A stretch of 64,000 nt of DNA from Erythrophleum ivorense (lineage: Eukaryota > Streptophyta > Magnoliopsida > Fabales > Fabaceae): contig JAIUCV010000011.1 in assembly GCA_026724425.1 (NCBI GenBank), positions 8,019,501 to 8,083,500 on the forward strand. The letters are read 5' to 3'. The translations under genes and the position numbers were made by a program. Under the pieces are notes generated by a model. That model saw nothing but the letters and a program-made list of their open reading frames with translations, searched no databases and was not told the origin of the DNA. Shown one piece after another: positions 22,351 through 33,644 of this stretch; the stretch's first letter is position 1, and each line of letters starts with the position of its first letter.

Positions 22351-25039
22351 CAAAACATTTGATCTCATACTATATTCTCGTTGTAATAATTAAGGAGAAG
22401 AGATAGTATTTCTTTTGAATAACTTGAATTTAATTTTAAAAAAATATTACAGAAACTTAATTTTGTTTAAACCTAAAAATATCCTGTCTGTAAATTTGGC
22501 ATCTCTTAATTATTCCTGGTTTGTTCGTTTATTAATTGCCAAAGTGTGTATTTCAAAAAAGTAGCATTTTCAAAGATGCTTTTCAAAAGTTTTGAACAGA
22601 TACCTATCAAGAGGCAATACCTCATAGCCTAGCCTACCAATTTTGAAAAAACAAATTTACAGGTAAAGCTCTTCGCAATAATTCTTTTTGTTTTCCTCTC
22701 TTCTTCGTAAGTATAATGAACCACTATCCATACCTACAAATTTAAAGCTAATTACTCCACCTCTCAGTGACAAATGTCCAAAAAATAAAAAATAAAAAAA
22801 ATCACAAAAAATTTTAAATTAAACTAATTTATAAATAATAATATAATTTGATGAACAATATTTGTATTAAATATATATTAATAAACAAAATTATTGCTGT
22901 AAATTAAATAAATTTTAGAATACATTAAATTTACGATTCTCAACCCAGAATAAATAATATTAAAATAAAATTTTTTTAAAAATAATTTTTAATAAAAAAA
23001 TTTTGGTAAAAATATTATTCATGAGGGTATTTTGATTATATTTAAAAAAAAAAATAAGTCAACCATTTTTCAAATAAAATGAGAGTAATTTACTAAAAAT
23101 TTAAATATCAAACTTTCTAATTTTTTTTGGCCTTAGTCCTGTTATATGCATCTTTCTAGGGTCATGATTAGGTTACGACTTCAATATCAACTACCTTAAC
23201 GATGGATCATCAATAATAATTTTCTATGAGGAATGGCCATCAGAAAAAGTCCACTTAATCATCATAACCACAGAAAAAAAAAAAACAAAGGAAAGCATTC
23301 TTGGTTATAAATGGTAATACCAAAATCCTATGCCTTCATGCTCAAGGATCTATAATTTAATTCCCAAAGCAACTCTCATTCTCACCATAGAAAGTGGTGC
23401 GTTAGGCTCAAGAACGCGACAAAAATCAAGAGACACAAATCATTAAACAATACGCTATGTTCCTTCCACGCCCACTCTGTTCCCCGAAGTTGCTTCTGAT
23501 TCTAAAATCTGAATAGAATAATCTTATGTAATTATTTGCATCCAACCAACCAGTCAATCCATCTTCAATTCTAAGGACCCAGACCCCAAATCATAATTGT
23601 ATATATGACTTTATGCATATTAATCATTTTTTTTAAAATTGAATTAGTTATATCAATATGGTTTTTTGATTCCCTCGTAAGTTCAGATCTCAGTGGTAAA
23701 CACAAATTTATTCATTGAAATCAACAAGTACTTGCATACTTGATACCATTCTCACTGTTGAACTCAAATGATTTGGTTCTTCATAGTTGTTGGAATTGGT
23801 ATGGGAGAAAGTACAACTACGATATGTAACTTGTGTGTTAATTTAATCCACAGTTGATAGTAGAAATCAATTCAGCTTATTAATTAATAGCGTGTTTGGC
23901 AGCATATTACAAAAAAAAAATTACGTTTTTGTAACTTCTTTTATTCAAAAGTAATAAATTGTTGCTTCAATTAAATCATGTTTCCTTTTCTCTTAACGAT
24001 AAAGTCGAACACACGCTAAGAATATGAACGAAACTTGAGGAAAAAAAGATGAAGACAAAAATAACGAGGGGTTTATATAGCTTTTGGATTAAAGTGAAAA
24101 GAACATTATACAATGACAAATTCTGAGGACTCATAAAGAAGGATGAGGTATAATGGGGGCAGGTCACAACTCAACTATGGGGATTTGTATGTTACTATAA
24201 CAAAAAAGAAAGGTCGGTGGGAAGAATCCAAAGTTAAGGATAGAAATAAAAATATAAAATAAAAAGATAATTTTTAAAAATAAAAAATAATATTTTTACT
24301 CTTATTTTAAAATAATTATTTATTAAAATAAATATTATTAAGTAATAATTACATAAGTATGATAGGTATTTTATAAAATTTTTCTTTTTTTTTTTCCTTT
24401 CCATTCTACCTGCCAAATGGACAAAATTTGATGCCCCCTTTGTCCTATTCGTAATATTTGAGCTTATTGAAAATAGCATTTTATTTTCTAAAAGGAAAAC
24501 AGACTGAATTCAATTACCTTCATGAACCCATAAAATGTTTCATTTATCTCAAAAAGAAATTAAAAAATAAATCGTTTGTAGTCAAATCAAAACAATCAAT
24601 CTCGTTATTAACTTGTGCAAATTGAATTTGATCTCTTGTATTGTAGGTTTGAGTATATCTCATGGATATAAATTCCGTGCCCATTGACATGAGCTACAAT
24701 TTCAACCACTGGCACTAGCTAAAACGTTAGCCAAATTCTTAACTAAAGTTTTTTTTTAGATATTTATTATTAAATTTTTTAATAAAAATATAACACGTAA
24801 AAAATTTGTTTTAAAAGATCAAATCACATAGTGCTAAACTATAAGAAATATTCAAATATTAGATTTTTATTAAAGAATCTAATAGCAAATATTAGCCAAA
24901 AACTGTATTTAAATTGTGTTTCAATGGTTATTAGTGCGGAAAACTAGTCACTTATTAAATATTTACTATGAAGTTTTTTTAATAAAAATAAAACATGTAC
25001 TTTTTTTTTTGAAGAGCAACAACACAGTCCTCAGTTATT

Positions 25040-25064
25040 AATATATATATATATATATATATAT
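25040..25064. repeat. (AT)n microsatellite
   Basis: A perfect alternating AT run in intergenic DNA. Confidence 0.9.
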
Positions 25065-25358
25065 CGTGTTAAGCTTTCAAAACCTTGCAGAAATGAACTT
25101 TTACACAAACAATTGTCAGAGTCTAACGTTAGCCCATTTGAGTTAATGGCTGAGATACTGGGGAAGAGCAGAATTTTTAAACTGCATATCAGAACCAGCT
25201 AATATCAGATTCAGCTTTTTGTTTTTCCCAAGATTTTTTGAGTTTAACGTGCGTTTGATAAACCTTTTTTTTTTATTTCTTTTTTCTGGGCCGAAGTGTT
25301 TGATAAACTCGGTTTGATCTCTATTCTTTTGGTCTTTCCCCTCCTCACTCCTACCTAC

Positions 25359-26443
25359 GGGTGCGGATTCCCTCATTTTTTGGAGGGAAAATGATGGTCA
25401 TTTTTATGAAATGGTAGCCATCCATTTTATTCTATGATTATTGCTCTGCCACGTTTCATTCATTAAGGAGAGATAAAATTTGTTGACGTCAATAGCCTAG
25501 CTAACTTTGCGCTCAACTAGGCCTTTATCTTTGATTTAATACTTTAACAAAGTTTTTATTAATTTTATATTATTTATTTATATCTCATTTAATTTTATAA
25601 CAAAAAATGTTAAATTTTTTATTCATCTTTTAATATAAACTAGATGTGAGCTCTATATAATTATATGAGACTCATGTGACCTCTTTTAATTTAAAAAAAG
25701 GATAGAAAAAATTTGAAAGAAAATAAATTAAAAAGAATTAAAAAAAGTAAGACTCATGAGTTTTTTTTTTTTGGCCAGCAGACTCATGCTAATTTAAGAA
25801 CAATATTCTACAATCTAATTCATTCTCCTTTTATATACATATATATATATATATGACATTATTTTACATGATACTTTTTTATTAATTTAAAATAATTATA
25901 ATATTAAAAATTATACCGATTTAGAATACAACACTTGAATTCAATATATTAAAATTTTCTTATGTTACATATAAAAGTTTAAGATATTTACAATTGAAAA
26001 ACATATGTTTATAAATATATTTGTTAATTAAATAATATCTTAAACTTTTATTATATTACATATGAAAATTTTAATATATTAAATTGAAGTGTTTCAATCT
26101 GATTTTGTACAATCTTTTTAATATTATAATTATTTTAATTTACTTTCAAACTAATAAAAAGTATCAGGAAAAGTAGCGTTTATGTTAAAAGGTCAAAAAA
26201 TTTATAATTTTTTATTGTAAAATTAAATGAGATATGAATAAATAATATAAAATTAATAAAAACTTCATTAAAAAAGTATTAGATAAGAGATAGAGGTCCC
26301 CTGGTCAAGCATAGAGTAGTGTCAGCTTTCGACGTCAACAAATTATGACATGGTAAAGCAATAACCATTGGATGCATTGGATGGCTACGATTTCGTAAAA
26401 ATGACCATCATTTTCCCTCGCAAAAATGAGGAAATCCGGACCC
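25359..26443. mobile_element. 1.1-kb foldback (long-TIR) element
   Basis: The terminal sequence GGGTGCGGATTCCCTC is mirrored on the opposite strand at the right end as GGGTCCGGATTTCCTC. The mirror match continues inward for hundreds of bases, including GGGAAAATGATGGTCATTTT, TTTGTTGACGTC and GTTTTTATTAATTTTATATT. Symmetry extends almost to the centre near 26000, so the element is close to one large palindrome, interrupted by extra sequence in the left arm (about 25630-25840). No transposase is encoded. Long terminal inverted repeats starting with G runs suggest a MULE-type foldback element. A matching 9-bp target duplication was not evident. Confidence 0.75.
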
Positions 26444-27039
26444 CACCTCCAAACGATAAGGATTACATATGAAAACCAAAAAGAAAGAAAAAGCCAAAAG
26501 TAACAATATGAACATCAGTTGTTGATTAAAGTTGATGTTCTCTGCACTCGCAATTCTACACAAGCACACCAACGGTCCTGTTGATACCTAAAAAATTAGG
26601 TATGAAAATAAAAATAAAAAATAAAAAGATAATTTTAAAAATAAAAAATAACTTTAATACTCTTATTTTTAATAATTGAATAATAATTGATAAATAATAT
26701 TAAATAATAATTAAATAATAATTAGAAGAGTAAAATTATAATTCTCCCTAATTTTTACTTTACCTTTCATTTTACATGGTCATACCAAACGAGCTGCAAA
26801 AATATAAAAAAAAAGAAAAATGAGAAAGCAAATATAAAAGACATGTATGAATCTTTTTATTTTTATTTTTATTTTTCATACTCTGCTCCAACTATTATGT
26901 TTGACCGAGTTCGCAATGGGTTCAATATCTACGCTTTCACAGTTCCCACTATTTCAATTTTTCAGGTCGTTGAACATTTTTTATGTAAATAAGCATATAG
27001 TCTGTTCCGACCATCATATTTGACCCGAGATGTGGTGAC

Positions 27040-27850
27040 GTTGAAAAAAAGGGGAGAAGATAGAAAAAGAAGAAGAAGAAAGATATTAGAAAAAAGGGAA
27101 AGAGAAAAATGAGGAGATATTTTAAAAGTGTTCTATTATCAATTAAATCTATACTATAATTGCAAAGATTTATATTTATAAAATCATTATTCTAATCTTA
27201 ATAAAATATAACTTTTAATAATAAAAGATAAATATATAAAATTTTAATCTTATTGAAAGTCAAATGTCTAGAAATAATTAAAAGAAAATTATTAAAGTCT
27301 AACCAACAAATAACTAATTTTAATTCTAATTCTAATAAAATATTAATTTTATATTTATTTTTAATTTATAATTTACAAATAATTAATAATAATTTTTTAA
27401 TTCATTTTCCATTCTCCTTATCAAATTGATGTGAAACAGGAGAGAAAAGAAAGAGAAGATAAAAGAAAGGAGAGAGATAATAGAAGAAATAAAAGAGAAA
27501 AAAGAAGATAAGAAAAAGAGATGCAAATATTCGGAAAGTACTTTAATATCAATCAAGTCTAAGTTTTTCAAATAAAATTATAAAGACTTATATTTATAAA
27601 ATTCTAATTTTAATTCTAATAAAAGATAACTTTTAACAATAAAATAAATATATAAAATCATAATCTTATTGAAGTCCAATACTTAGAAATAATTAAAAAA
27701 TAATTATTAAAGTCTAACAAAAAGATGACTAAATTTAATTTTAATTTTAATAAATTATTATTTTGTATATTTATTTTCATAAAAATTGTAGGATTAGAGG
27801 GTAATAATTTTTACGAATATGAATTTTACAAAATTTTTATATCAATTATA
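27040..27850. repeat. Two-copy tandem direct duplication (~0.41-kb unit)
   Basis: The two halves, about 27040-27430 and 27440-27850, share the same order of phrases: a purine-rich AGAAGA/GAGAAA tract, TATCAATyAArTCTA, ACTTATATTTATAAAAT, TTTTAACAATAAAA-like, AATCTTATTGAA, AGAAATAATTAAA and ATTATTAAAGTCTAAC. The offset is about 411-415 bases throughout. It is diverged and non-coding. Confidence 0.7.
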
Positions 27851-28119
27851 GGATTTAGCTCAAAAAGCCATCTATCTACCCTTTCACCTTTTTCCCACTC
27901 CACAATTCTCAGTTTTCAGGTCACAGAACTCTAACAAAAACAAAAAAGTGACACATCTGATATCTTAGGACCTAAAATTGGCAGGCAAAAGAAGCTCAAT
28001 GAACATATATGGACAATGAAGATATTTTTGGATGCGGCGAAAAATATAATCAATGAAAGAACAGTGTATGGGAGTCTATTAATATGAACATAATGTAGAA
28101 GAAAATCTTCACCCACCCA

Positions 28120-28141
28120 CCCACACACACACACACACACA
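28120..28141. repeat. (AC)n microsatellite
   Basis: A short CA run preceded by CCCA repeats, just 3' of receptor kinase copy 3. Confidence 0.85.
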
Positions 28142-28257
28142 AAGCCAATCATAATAGTTATCAAGATTGGAAAATACCTAAAGTATTATCATTGCATATT
28201 TACACAAAATTGCAGAGTGATCTTATTGTGACTGTACCGTTGAACCAGTTAGAAAAC

Positions 28258-30258
28258 TCATCGGCCCTCCTGAATTGTGAAAGAGAAATGAGACCGGGAA
28301 ATTTCCTCAACTGTCGGGTGAATGCTGTAACTGAAGCTTCCAGCATTTCCTGAAGAGGTGGCTGCTGAGTTTATTTTTTCAAGCAAGCTCAGATCCATCC
28401 TCTCTCCTTCCAGCACCTTTATAACCTGTCTCATAGTTGGCCTAGCACAAGGCTCAGGGAGTGTGCACAACAAACCAAGATGAAGAACCCTCTCAACTTC
28501 ATCGGTGTCATAATCACTTCTCCACTTTACATGTTCATCAATAGCATAATATAATTCTCCTCTCTCCATTAGTCTCCATACCCGAGCAACCAAACCTGGC
28601 TTATCTTGTTCAGTTGGTCTTCTCCCACATACCACCTCTAAAATTAACACCCCAAAACTGAAGACATCAGTATGAGTCGAGGCTCTCCCCCTTTGAACTA
28701 GTTCGGGTGCCATGTACCCAACTGTTCCAATCACTTGTGTGGTATTAGACGGCTGCCCGTGATGATACATTCGAGCTAGTCCAAAATCACCCAACCTGGC
28801 ATTCATATCCTTATCGAGTAATACATTGCTTGCCTTGATGTCTCTATGCAAGACCCTAACCTCCCAACCCTCGTGCAAATACAATAATCCGTGAGCCACA
28901 TCCTTCAACACCTTGATTCTTTCCTCCCACGTCAAAATTGTGTTCTCATCAACATCAAATATCCTTTTGTCCAAACTTCCATTATTCATATAATCATAAA
29001 CTAAAATCAAACTTCCTTTCTCTTTCTTACACCAACCTCTCAATGGCACCACATTCCTGTGCTTCAATCTGCCTAAACTTGAAATTTCAGACAAAAATTC
29101 CCCCATGCGTTGCTCACTTTCATAAGGGATTTTTTTTACTGCAACTTCTACTTCTTGTAAAACCCCTCTATAGACCTTCCCATTTCCTCCAAACCCAATC
29201 ACATTTTGGTCTGAAAATCCTTTAGTAGCAGCATAAATATCTTCATACCGTATACGGTGTGGCCAATACTCTAATTCCCAATCTTCAATGTCTTCCTCAT
29301 CTCTTTTGCTGCTTTTCCTTCTAAACAAAAGCACAAATATCACACTGGCACTGCCAATGACAAAGAAGACACCCATACTGACTCCTATAATAAAACCTTT
29401 TGATCGTACAATTGATATCTTAGGAAGTAAAAATGAAGGCAAATTTGAAGTCACTAAAGCATCACCAATTGAAAAATTCAAATTACTGAAGCTCCAACTC
29501 AAAATTTTATGACTCTCCACCAGTTGCCCTGTTGCCGCACAAAATCCCACATACATTTCATCCAAAAGAACCGAAGAAAGGTTAACAAGCTGACTAATCA
29601 AAGGTCTCCGAGGCCTCGTTTGTCCTACACGAGCCATAGTTACATTAATTCTAGAATCCAAATAATCAATCCACACTTGATAGTTCTCCCCATCGTTAAG
29701 CTTCAAATCCTCAAACTCCCTATCATCTTCCCCAACCCAACAGCCCGCAGCATGTGAACTAAAAGAAGTAAGAGAATTTATATCCACACCCACATGATTA
29801 TCATTGATATCATTAAACTCTTGGTTCTTAAACACATCAAATTCAATACCAAAAACATGATTGTCGGGATTACCGTCATTGGTGAAATTGAACAGACCCA
29901 GATGCTGAGCAGAGCTTGTTCCCGTTGTTCCCGTAAAAGGCGAGAGAATGAAGACGAATCCGTGGCCAGGGAGGAGGTCTTCCAAAGGGGCAATGGAGAA
30001 AATGAAGGAGGTTGAGAATGACAGTGGAGAAGAAGAATTGGAGGGTTTTGTGGGTACTTTAAAAGGGTAAAAAGCACGGCCTACGGAGAAGGAGGTGGGG
30101 TTGGTGAGGGTGAGAATGGAAGAATCAAGGGTGGCGTTGCCAGAGAGAAGGACGTTGGTAGAGTTGAAGTTGGTGTTGTAGATGAATTCTGTGGCTGAAG
30201 CTGAGCTAAGGAGGAGAACACTTTGGATGAAGAGAAGAAAGATGGGTGGGGAAGACAT
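28258..30258 (-). CDS. L-type lectin receptor kinase, clade VII-like (copy 3)
   Basis: A single-exon receptor kinase of 666 residues, furthest of the three from the CDK-like gene. The signal peptide is about 1-22. The lectin domain opens TEFIYNTNF and has IEFDV (Asp141) and NDINDNHVGVD. The membrane span is about 289-311. The kinase domain has the loop GFGGNGKV, Lys375, HRD Asp473 and DFG Asp491, all intact. Its C-terminal tail is shorter than in copies 1 and 2 but still ends EGR. Compared with them it carries LQEVEVAVKK where they have LQGAxVAVKR. It shares orientation and gene structure with copies 1 and 2. A TATA-like stretch lies about 70 bases upstream. The extracellular ligand cannot be read from sequence. 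Confidence 0.95.
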   Translation of the reverse strand: MSSPPIFLLFIQSVLLLSSASATEFIYNTNFNSTNVLLSGNATLDSSILTLTNPTSFSVGRAFYPFKVPTKPSNSSSPLSFSTSFIFSIAPLEDLLPGHGFVFILSPFTGTTGTSSAQHLGLFNFTNDGNPDNHVFGIEFDVFKNQEFNDINDNHVGVDINSLTSFSSHAAGCWVGEDDREFEDLKLNDGENYQVWIDYLDSRINVTMARVGQTRPRRPLISQLVNLSSVLLDEMYVGFCAATGQLVESHKILSWSFSNLNFSIGDALVTSNLPSFLLPKISIVRSKGFIIGVSMGVFFVIGSASVIFVLLFRRKSSKRDEEDIEDWELEYWPHRIRYEDIYAATKGFSDQNVIGFGGNGKVYRGVLQEVEVAVKKIPYESEQRMGEFLSEISSLGRLKHRNVVPLRGWCKKEKGSLILVYDYMNNGSLDKRIFDVDENTILTWEERIKVLKDVAHGLLYLHEGWEVRVLHRDIKASNVLLDKDMNARLGDFGLARMYHHGQPSNTTQVIGTVGYMAPELVQRGRASTHTDVFSFGVLILEVVCGRRPTEQDKPGLVARVWRLMERGELYYAIDEHVKWRSDYDTDEVERVLHLGLLCTLPEPCARPTMRQVIKVLEGERMDLSLLEKINSAATSSGNAGSFSYSIHPTVEEISRSHFSFTIQEGR

Positions 30259-30326
30259 TGAAGAAGAAGAAGAGGGTGAAAGAGATCATTCAGGAAGATG
30301 CTAGTGTCCAACGAAAGAGAAAAGAT

Positions 30327-30334
30327 GATATAAA
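30327..30334 (-). promoter_or_regulatory. TATA-like box upstream of receptor kinase copy 3
   Basis: Read on the minus strand the sequence is CTTTATATCATC, about 70 bases before the ATG at 30258. Position and composition fit a TATA element, but the match is not perfect. Confidence 0.3.
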
Positions 30335-30779
30335 GTTCAGTGGAAAGGGTTGGCCATCAATCATGAACCGAAGGTAAAAGAAATTTAGCTAGCAGAATGT
30401 AAGATGGTCACGGAGGCTTATACTTGCTGCCTGGGAGGTCGGTTGTGATCCAACTTGCGTTTGGACGCAGATATTTCAGCGCCACAAGTATTTACATTAT
30501 TTTTTTAAAGGAAAAAACAATAATTTATCCTTGCTTCAATGAAAAATATCTGAATTCTGAAAGAGTATTGGAGGAGGGAAATACGTGGTTGTCCGGTTGA
30601 ATTTTGGATTTACTCTACGAACCTTTTGAAAAAATATCAAATTTAATTGGTAACAACCAATAGCTTATGAATCAATGCTAATAACATAAAATATATAGTA
30701 TTCTAAATAAAATTTTTGAATAAAAAATAAATTATAATTAATTTATTTACAATAAAAATTATTTAAAAATTGTGAGAAG

Positions 30780-30805
30780 TTATATATATATATATATATA
30801 TATAT
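30780..30805. repeat. (AT)n microsatellite
   Basis: A perfect TA repeat of about 25 bases. Confidence 0.9.
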
Positions 30806-31390
30806 GTGCCTATTTATGTAAAATCATCATAATCCTAAAGTATATTGTTCACATTTTTCTTAATAATATCAAAATCCTACGTACTACTAGAATTATCTGG
30901 CCCATATAGTTATCCCATGGTTGAAAAATGTTGTTAATACAAAGAGAAAAATAATAAAATTGTATTATATATAATTATTTAATCCTTCGTAGAGAAGAAA
31001 TTAACAACTTCTTTTTCTTTTCTTTTTATTCTTCTCTTCCTAACTACATATCTTAATGGATTGTTCAATATATAAAATGTTAGAAATAAAAACAAAAATA
31101 AAAAATTAATTTTATAAATAAAAAAATTTATTTATCACTTCTAAAAGAATCCATATAAAATGCTATTTTTTGCCTAAAACAAAAATCACTATTTAAAACT
31201 GATTAAACCCAACTTTGGCACTGCAAATTTCCTTAGATCCAAATCCCCAGCGTCTAAAAATTAAATGTAGAAAGTGCATTTAATGAGAGATAAAAGGAAG
31301 AAGGGATAGAGAATATGTGACCCAAGCCCTAATATACTACATTCTTTTAATGTCTTACTAAATATATTTTCTACACTTGCGCTTGATTCC

Positions 31391-31790
31391 TAACCCCTTG
31401 TTTGGTTGGAGGGGAGACAATATTTTGCCTCCTATCCCCTCCCTTCCAAAAATAGGGAGTTTTGGAAGGGAGAAAAATTTTTTAGGTGTGTTTAACTAAA
31501 TTGTCCCTTGAATTATTTTTACTTTAAATATAATATAAATTTTATTTTTTTAATGAGATTTAAAATATTTTTTATAAAAATAAAAAATATTTTTGAATAA
31601 AAATAAAAAATTATTTTTTATAATAAAAAGTAAGAAAAACTTTTTTTTTATAAAAATATCTTAAAAATAAAAAAAATTAATTAAGGATATAATTGTCTGT
31701 TAATCCCTCCCCTCCCCTCCCCTCTTCTCCTCAACTAAATAACATATCATTAAAACTCCTCTTCTCCATTGAACCAAACACTCCCTAAAT
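31391..31790. mobile_element. hAT-like MITE with GTTTGGTT ends
   Basis: The left end has CCCTTGTTTGGTTGGAGGGG. The right end reverse-complements to GGGAGTGTTTGGTTCAATGG, with GAGGGGAGGGG blocks inside. The core is AT-rich and non-coding. The ends match the common Tnr8/hAT-like MITE pattern in plants. The target duplication is unresolved. Confidence 0.55.
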
Positions 31791-33644
31791 GTTGGGAATC
31801 ATTTTTGCTTTCCTTGGCCACACCACGAGGACTGTTACTTGTGGACGTGAAACAGATGGCCCGGCTTTCATAAGGCCCATCCATAAAACAAGCCTTCTTC
31901 AGGTGGGAGAATAGTTGTGATTGTTTTGAGAGAAGTTTTGCATGTGCACTTTTCACCAATTGTGCCTGTGCATTTTGTTCGATTGTTTCAAATGATGAGT
32001 TTTGATGAGACAATGGAGAATTTAAGTCTTCTAAAATTATTGACCGTAAATTTTTTTTGTGAAGTTAGAAAAAATTAAATAGAAGATATGAGATCTATAA
32101 CACTTCCACATTTATTTTTTTAAATATTTGGCCACACGCCTTATATTTACAAACAATTTATAATTTGGAACCGTAGATGATTTATACATGACAATAGAGT
32201 CCTTAGATCCCTTACAATATTGCATGTGTATAATAGAAAAGTGACACACAAAAATGTGAGCATATATAAAATTTATTTTTCTCTCTTTTTTTTTAATTTC
32301 TCTCTCTAATTGCATATTGTACATTGACTTATTAAATACAAATCTCTAAATTTAACAGCAAGTGACATGGCAGATAATGCGGACTCTCTGCCCAACAACT
32401 TCTTTGCCCAACTTTGCTCATCCCATGTAAGTTGTTTAGATCAAAATTAGATAATCTAAATTTAATTTTTTTATTTCTATTTTTGAAGAATACAAAACAT
32501 AGGATAAAAATAATTTTTCAACTACTAATTCAAAAAAAATAATGATTAAAATTAAAACAAATTTAAATTTAAGTAATCTAGATCATATTGAACATCTCAA
32601 ATAAAATGGGCACCACTAAATAAAAAAAGCCCGAGGATCCATGTTCACATGGACAAATCCGCAGCCATCAATCGCGTGGACGGCAAGGAAGTGGGGAAAT
32701 TGACATCCATAGAAACTACATGGATTCGAACACTCGTACACTTGCATATGCATTTCTATTTCTATAGCTTTTCATTGAGTAAATAGACGCTAAATTGCAT
32801 TGCCATAATATAATGGGCTCGCAAAATTGTTTGCCTTTAGGCTTCTTGTTCTAGTGTTTATTTTCAACATTCACACTGTCATCCTTGAATAACTAAAGAG
32901 CTCGAGTCAATTGCTTGAAAATTGACTAGCCTAGTTGATTTAGATAAATTATTAAATTTCAACGTTTAGCGATAAACTTTTAATATATGTGATTAGAAAC
33001 TTAATGTATTATTTTTTTTTTGTCTTTTTTTGTATTATAGGCTAGACTATTTATTTAGTCATGAAAATGTTTATATCGTTCAAACTAAATCTATTTTATA
33101 ATATTAATTAAAACGTTATTAGCATGATGATTTAATTTATGCCACCATGCTTATTTTTACATATTTATGTCTTAATTTTATTGGAGTATTGATGTCACGT
33201 GATTAGTGTGCATTTGCTATACTAAAGAATAGTCACTACATCTTTGATTATGATAATACACACATTAAGTATTTGATATTTTATTTTAATCACATTAAGT
33301 TTTAATGGCATCTATTTCTTGTTAATTATGTTAATACAATCATTTTACCCCACAGGAAAATTGTTATATTTACATGTCTAACTAGGATGATTTAGAAATT
33401 ATTTTGTTTCTTAATTAGCCCAAAGGCATTTAGAAATATTAATAGTTTCTAGTTTCATCATAAAAAATATGAATAAATAATATGCGCTAAAATCTTTACC
33501 CACTGGTAAAATTTTAATGCCATGCCAATTCATGTATTATCTGATTTGTTTTGCATTTTGATAAGCTTATCATTATGTTAAATTGTATGTCTCTCATCAT
33601 TTTGCGTAAAATGTTTATTCATCTGCAGTTAATTAATATATTTT

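Larger units (their letters stand above)
18911..28257. other. 9.3-kb transposon-rich gap between receptor kinase copies 2 and 3
   Basis: I found no intact gene. The gap holds at least five MITE-like elements, a 1.1-kb foldback element, a tandem duplication near 27.0-27.9 kb, an RNase H-like coding remnant at 21780-21925 and long AT-rich runs. A palindromic CACGTG lies near 21074. I found no leftover lectin or kinase fragment that would show a lost fourth paralogue. Confidence 0.55.
30259..33640. other. Intergenic, AT-rich
   Basis: The first few hundred bases are the upstream region of copy 3. Beyond that I see an (AT)n run (30780-30805), a MITE-like element (31391-31790) and AT-rich sequence. 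An 87-codon minus-strand frame at 31750-32013 has no recognisable motif and was not called. Confidence 0.5.

Noticed and set aside
25143..25376. Minus-strand 77-codon ORF
   Set aside because: It crosses the terminus of the foldback element and is a chance frame.
31750..32013. Minus-strand 87-codon ORF
   Set aside because: It starts inside a MITE terminus and shows no motif.
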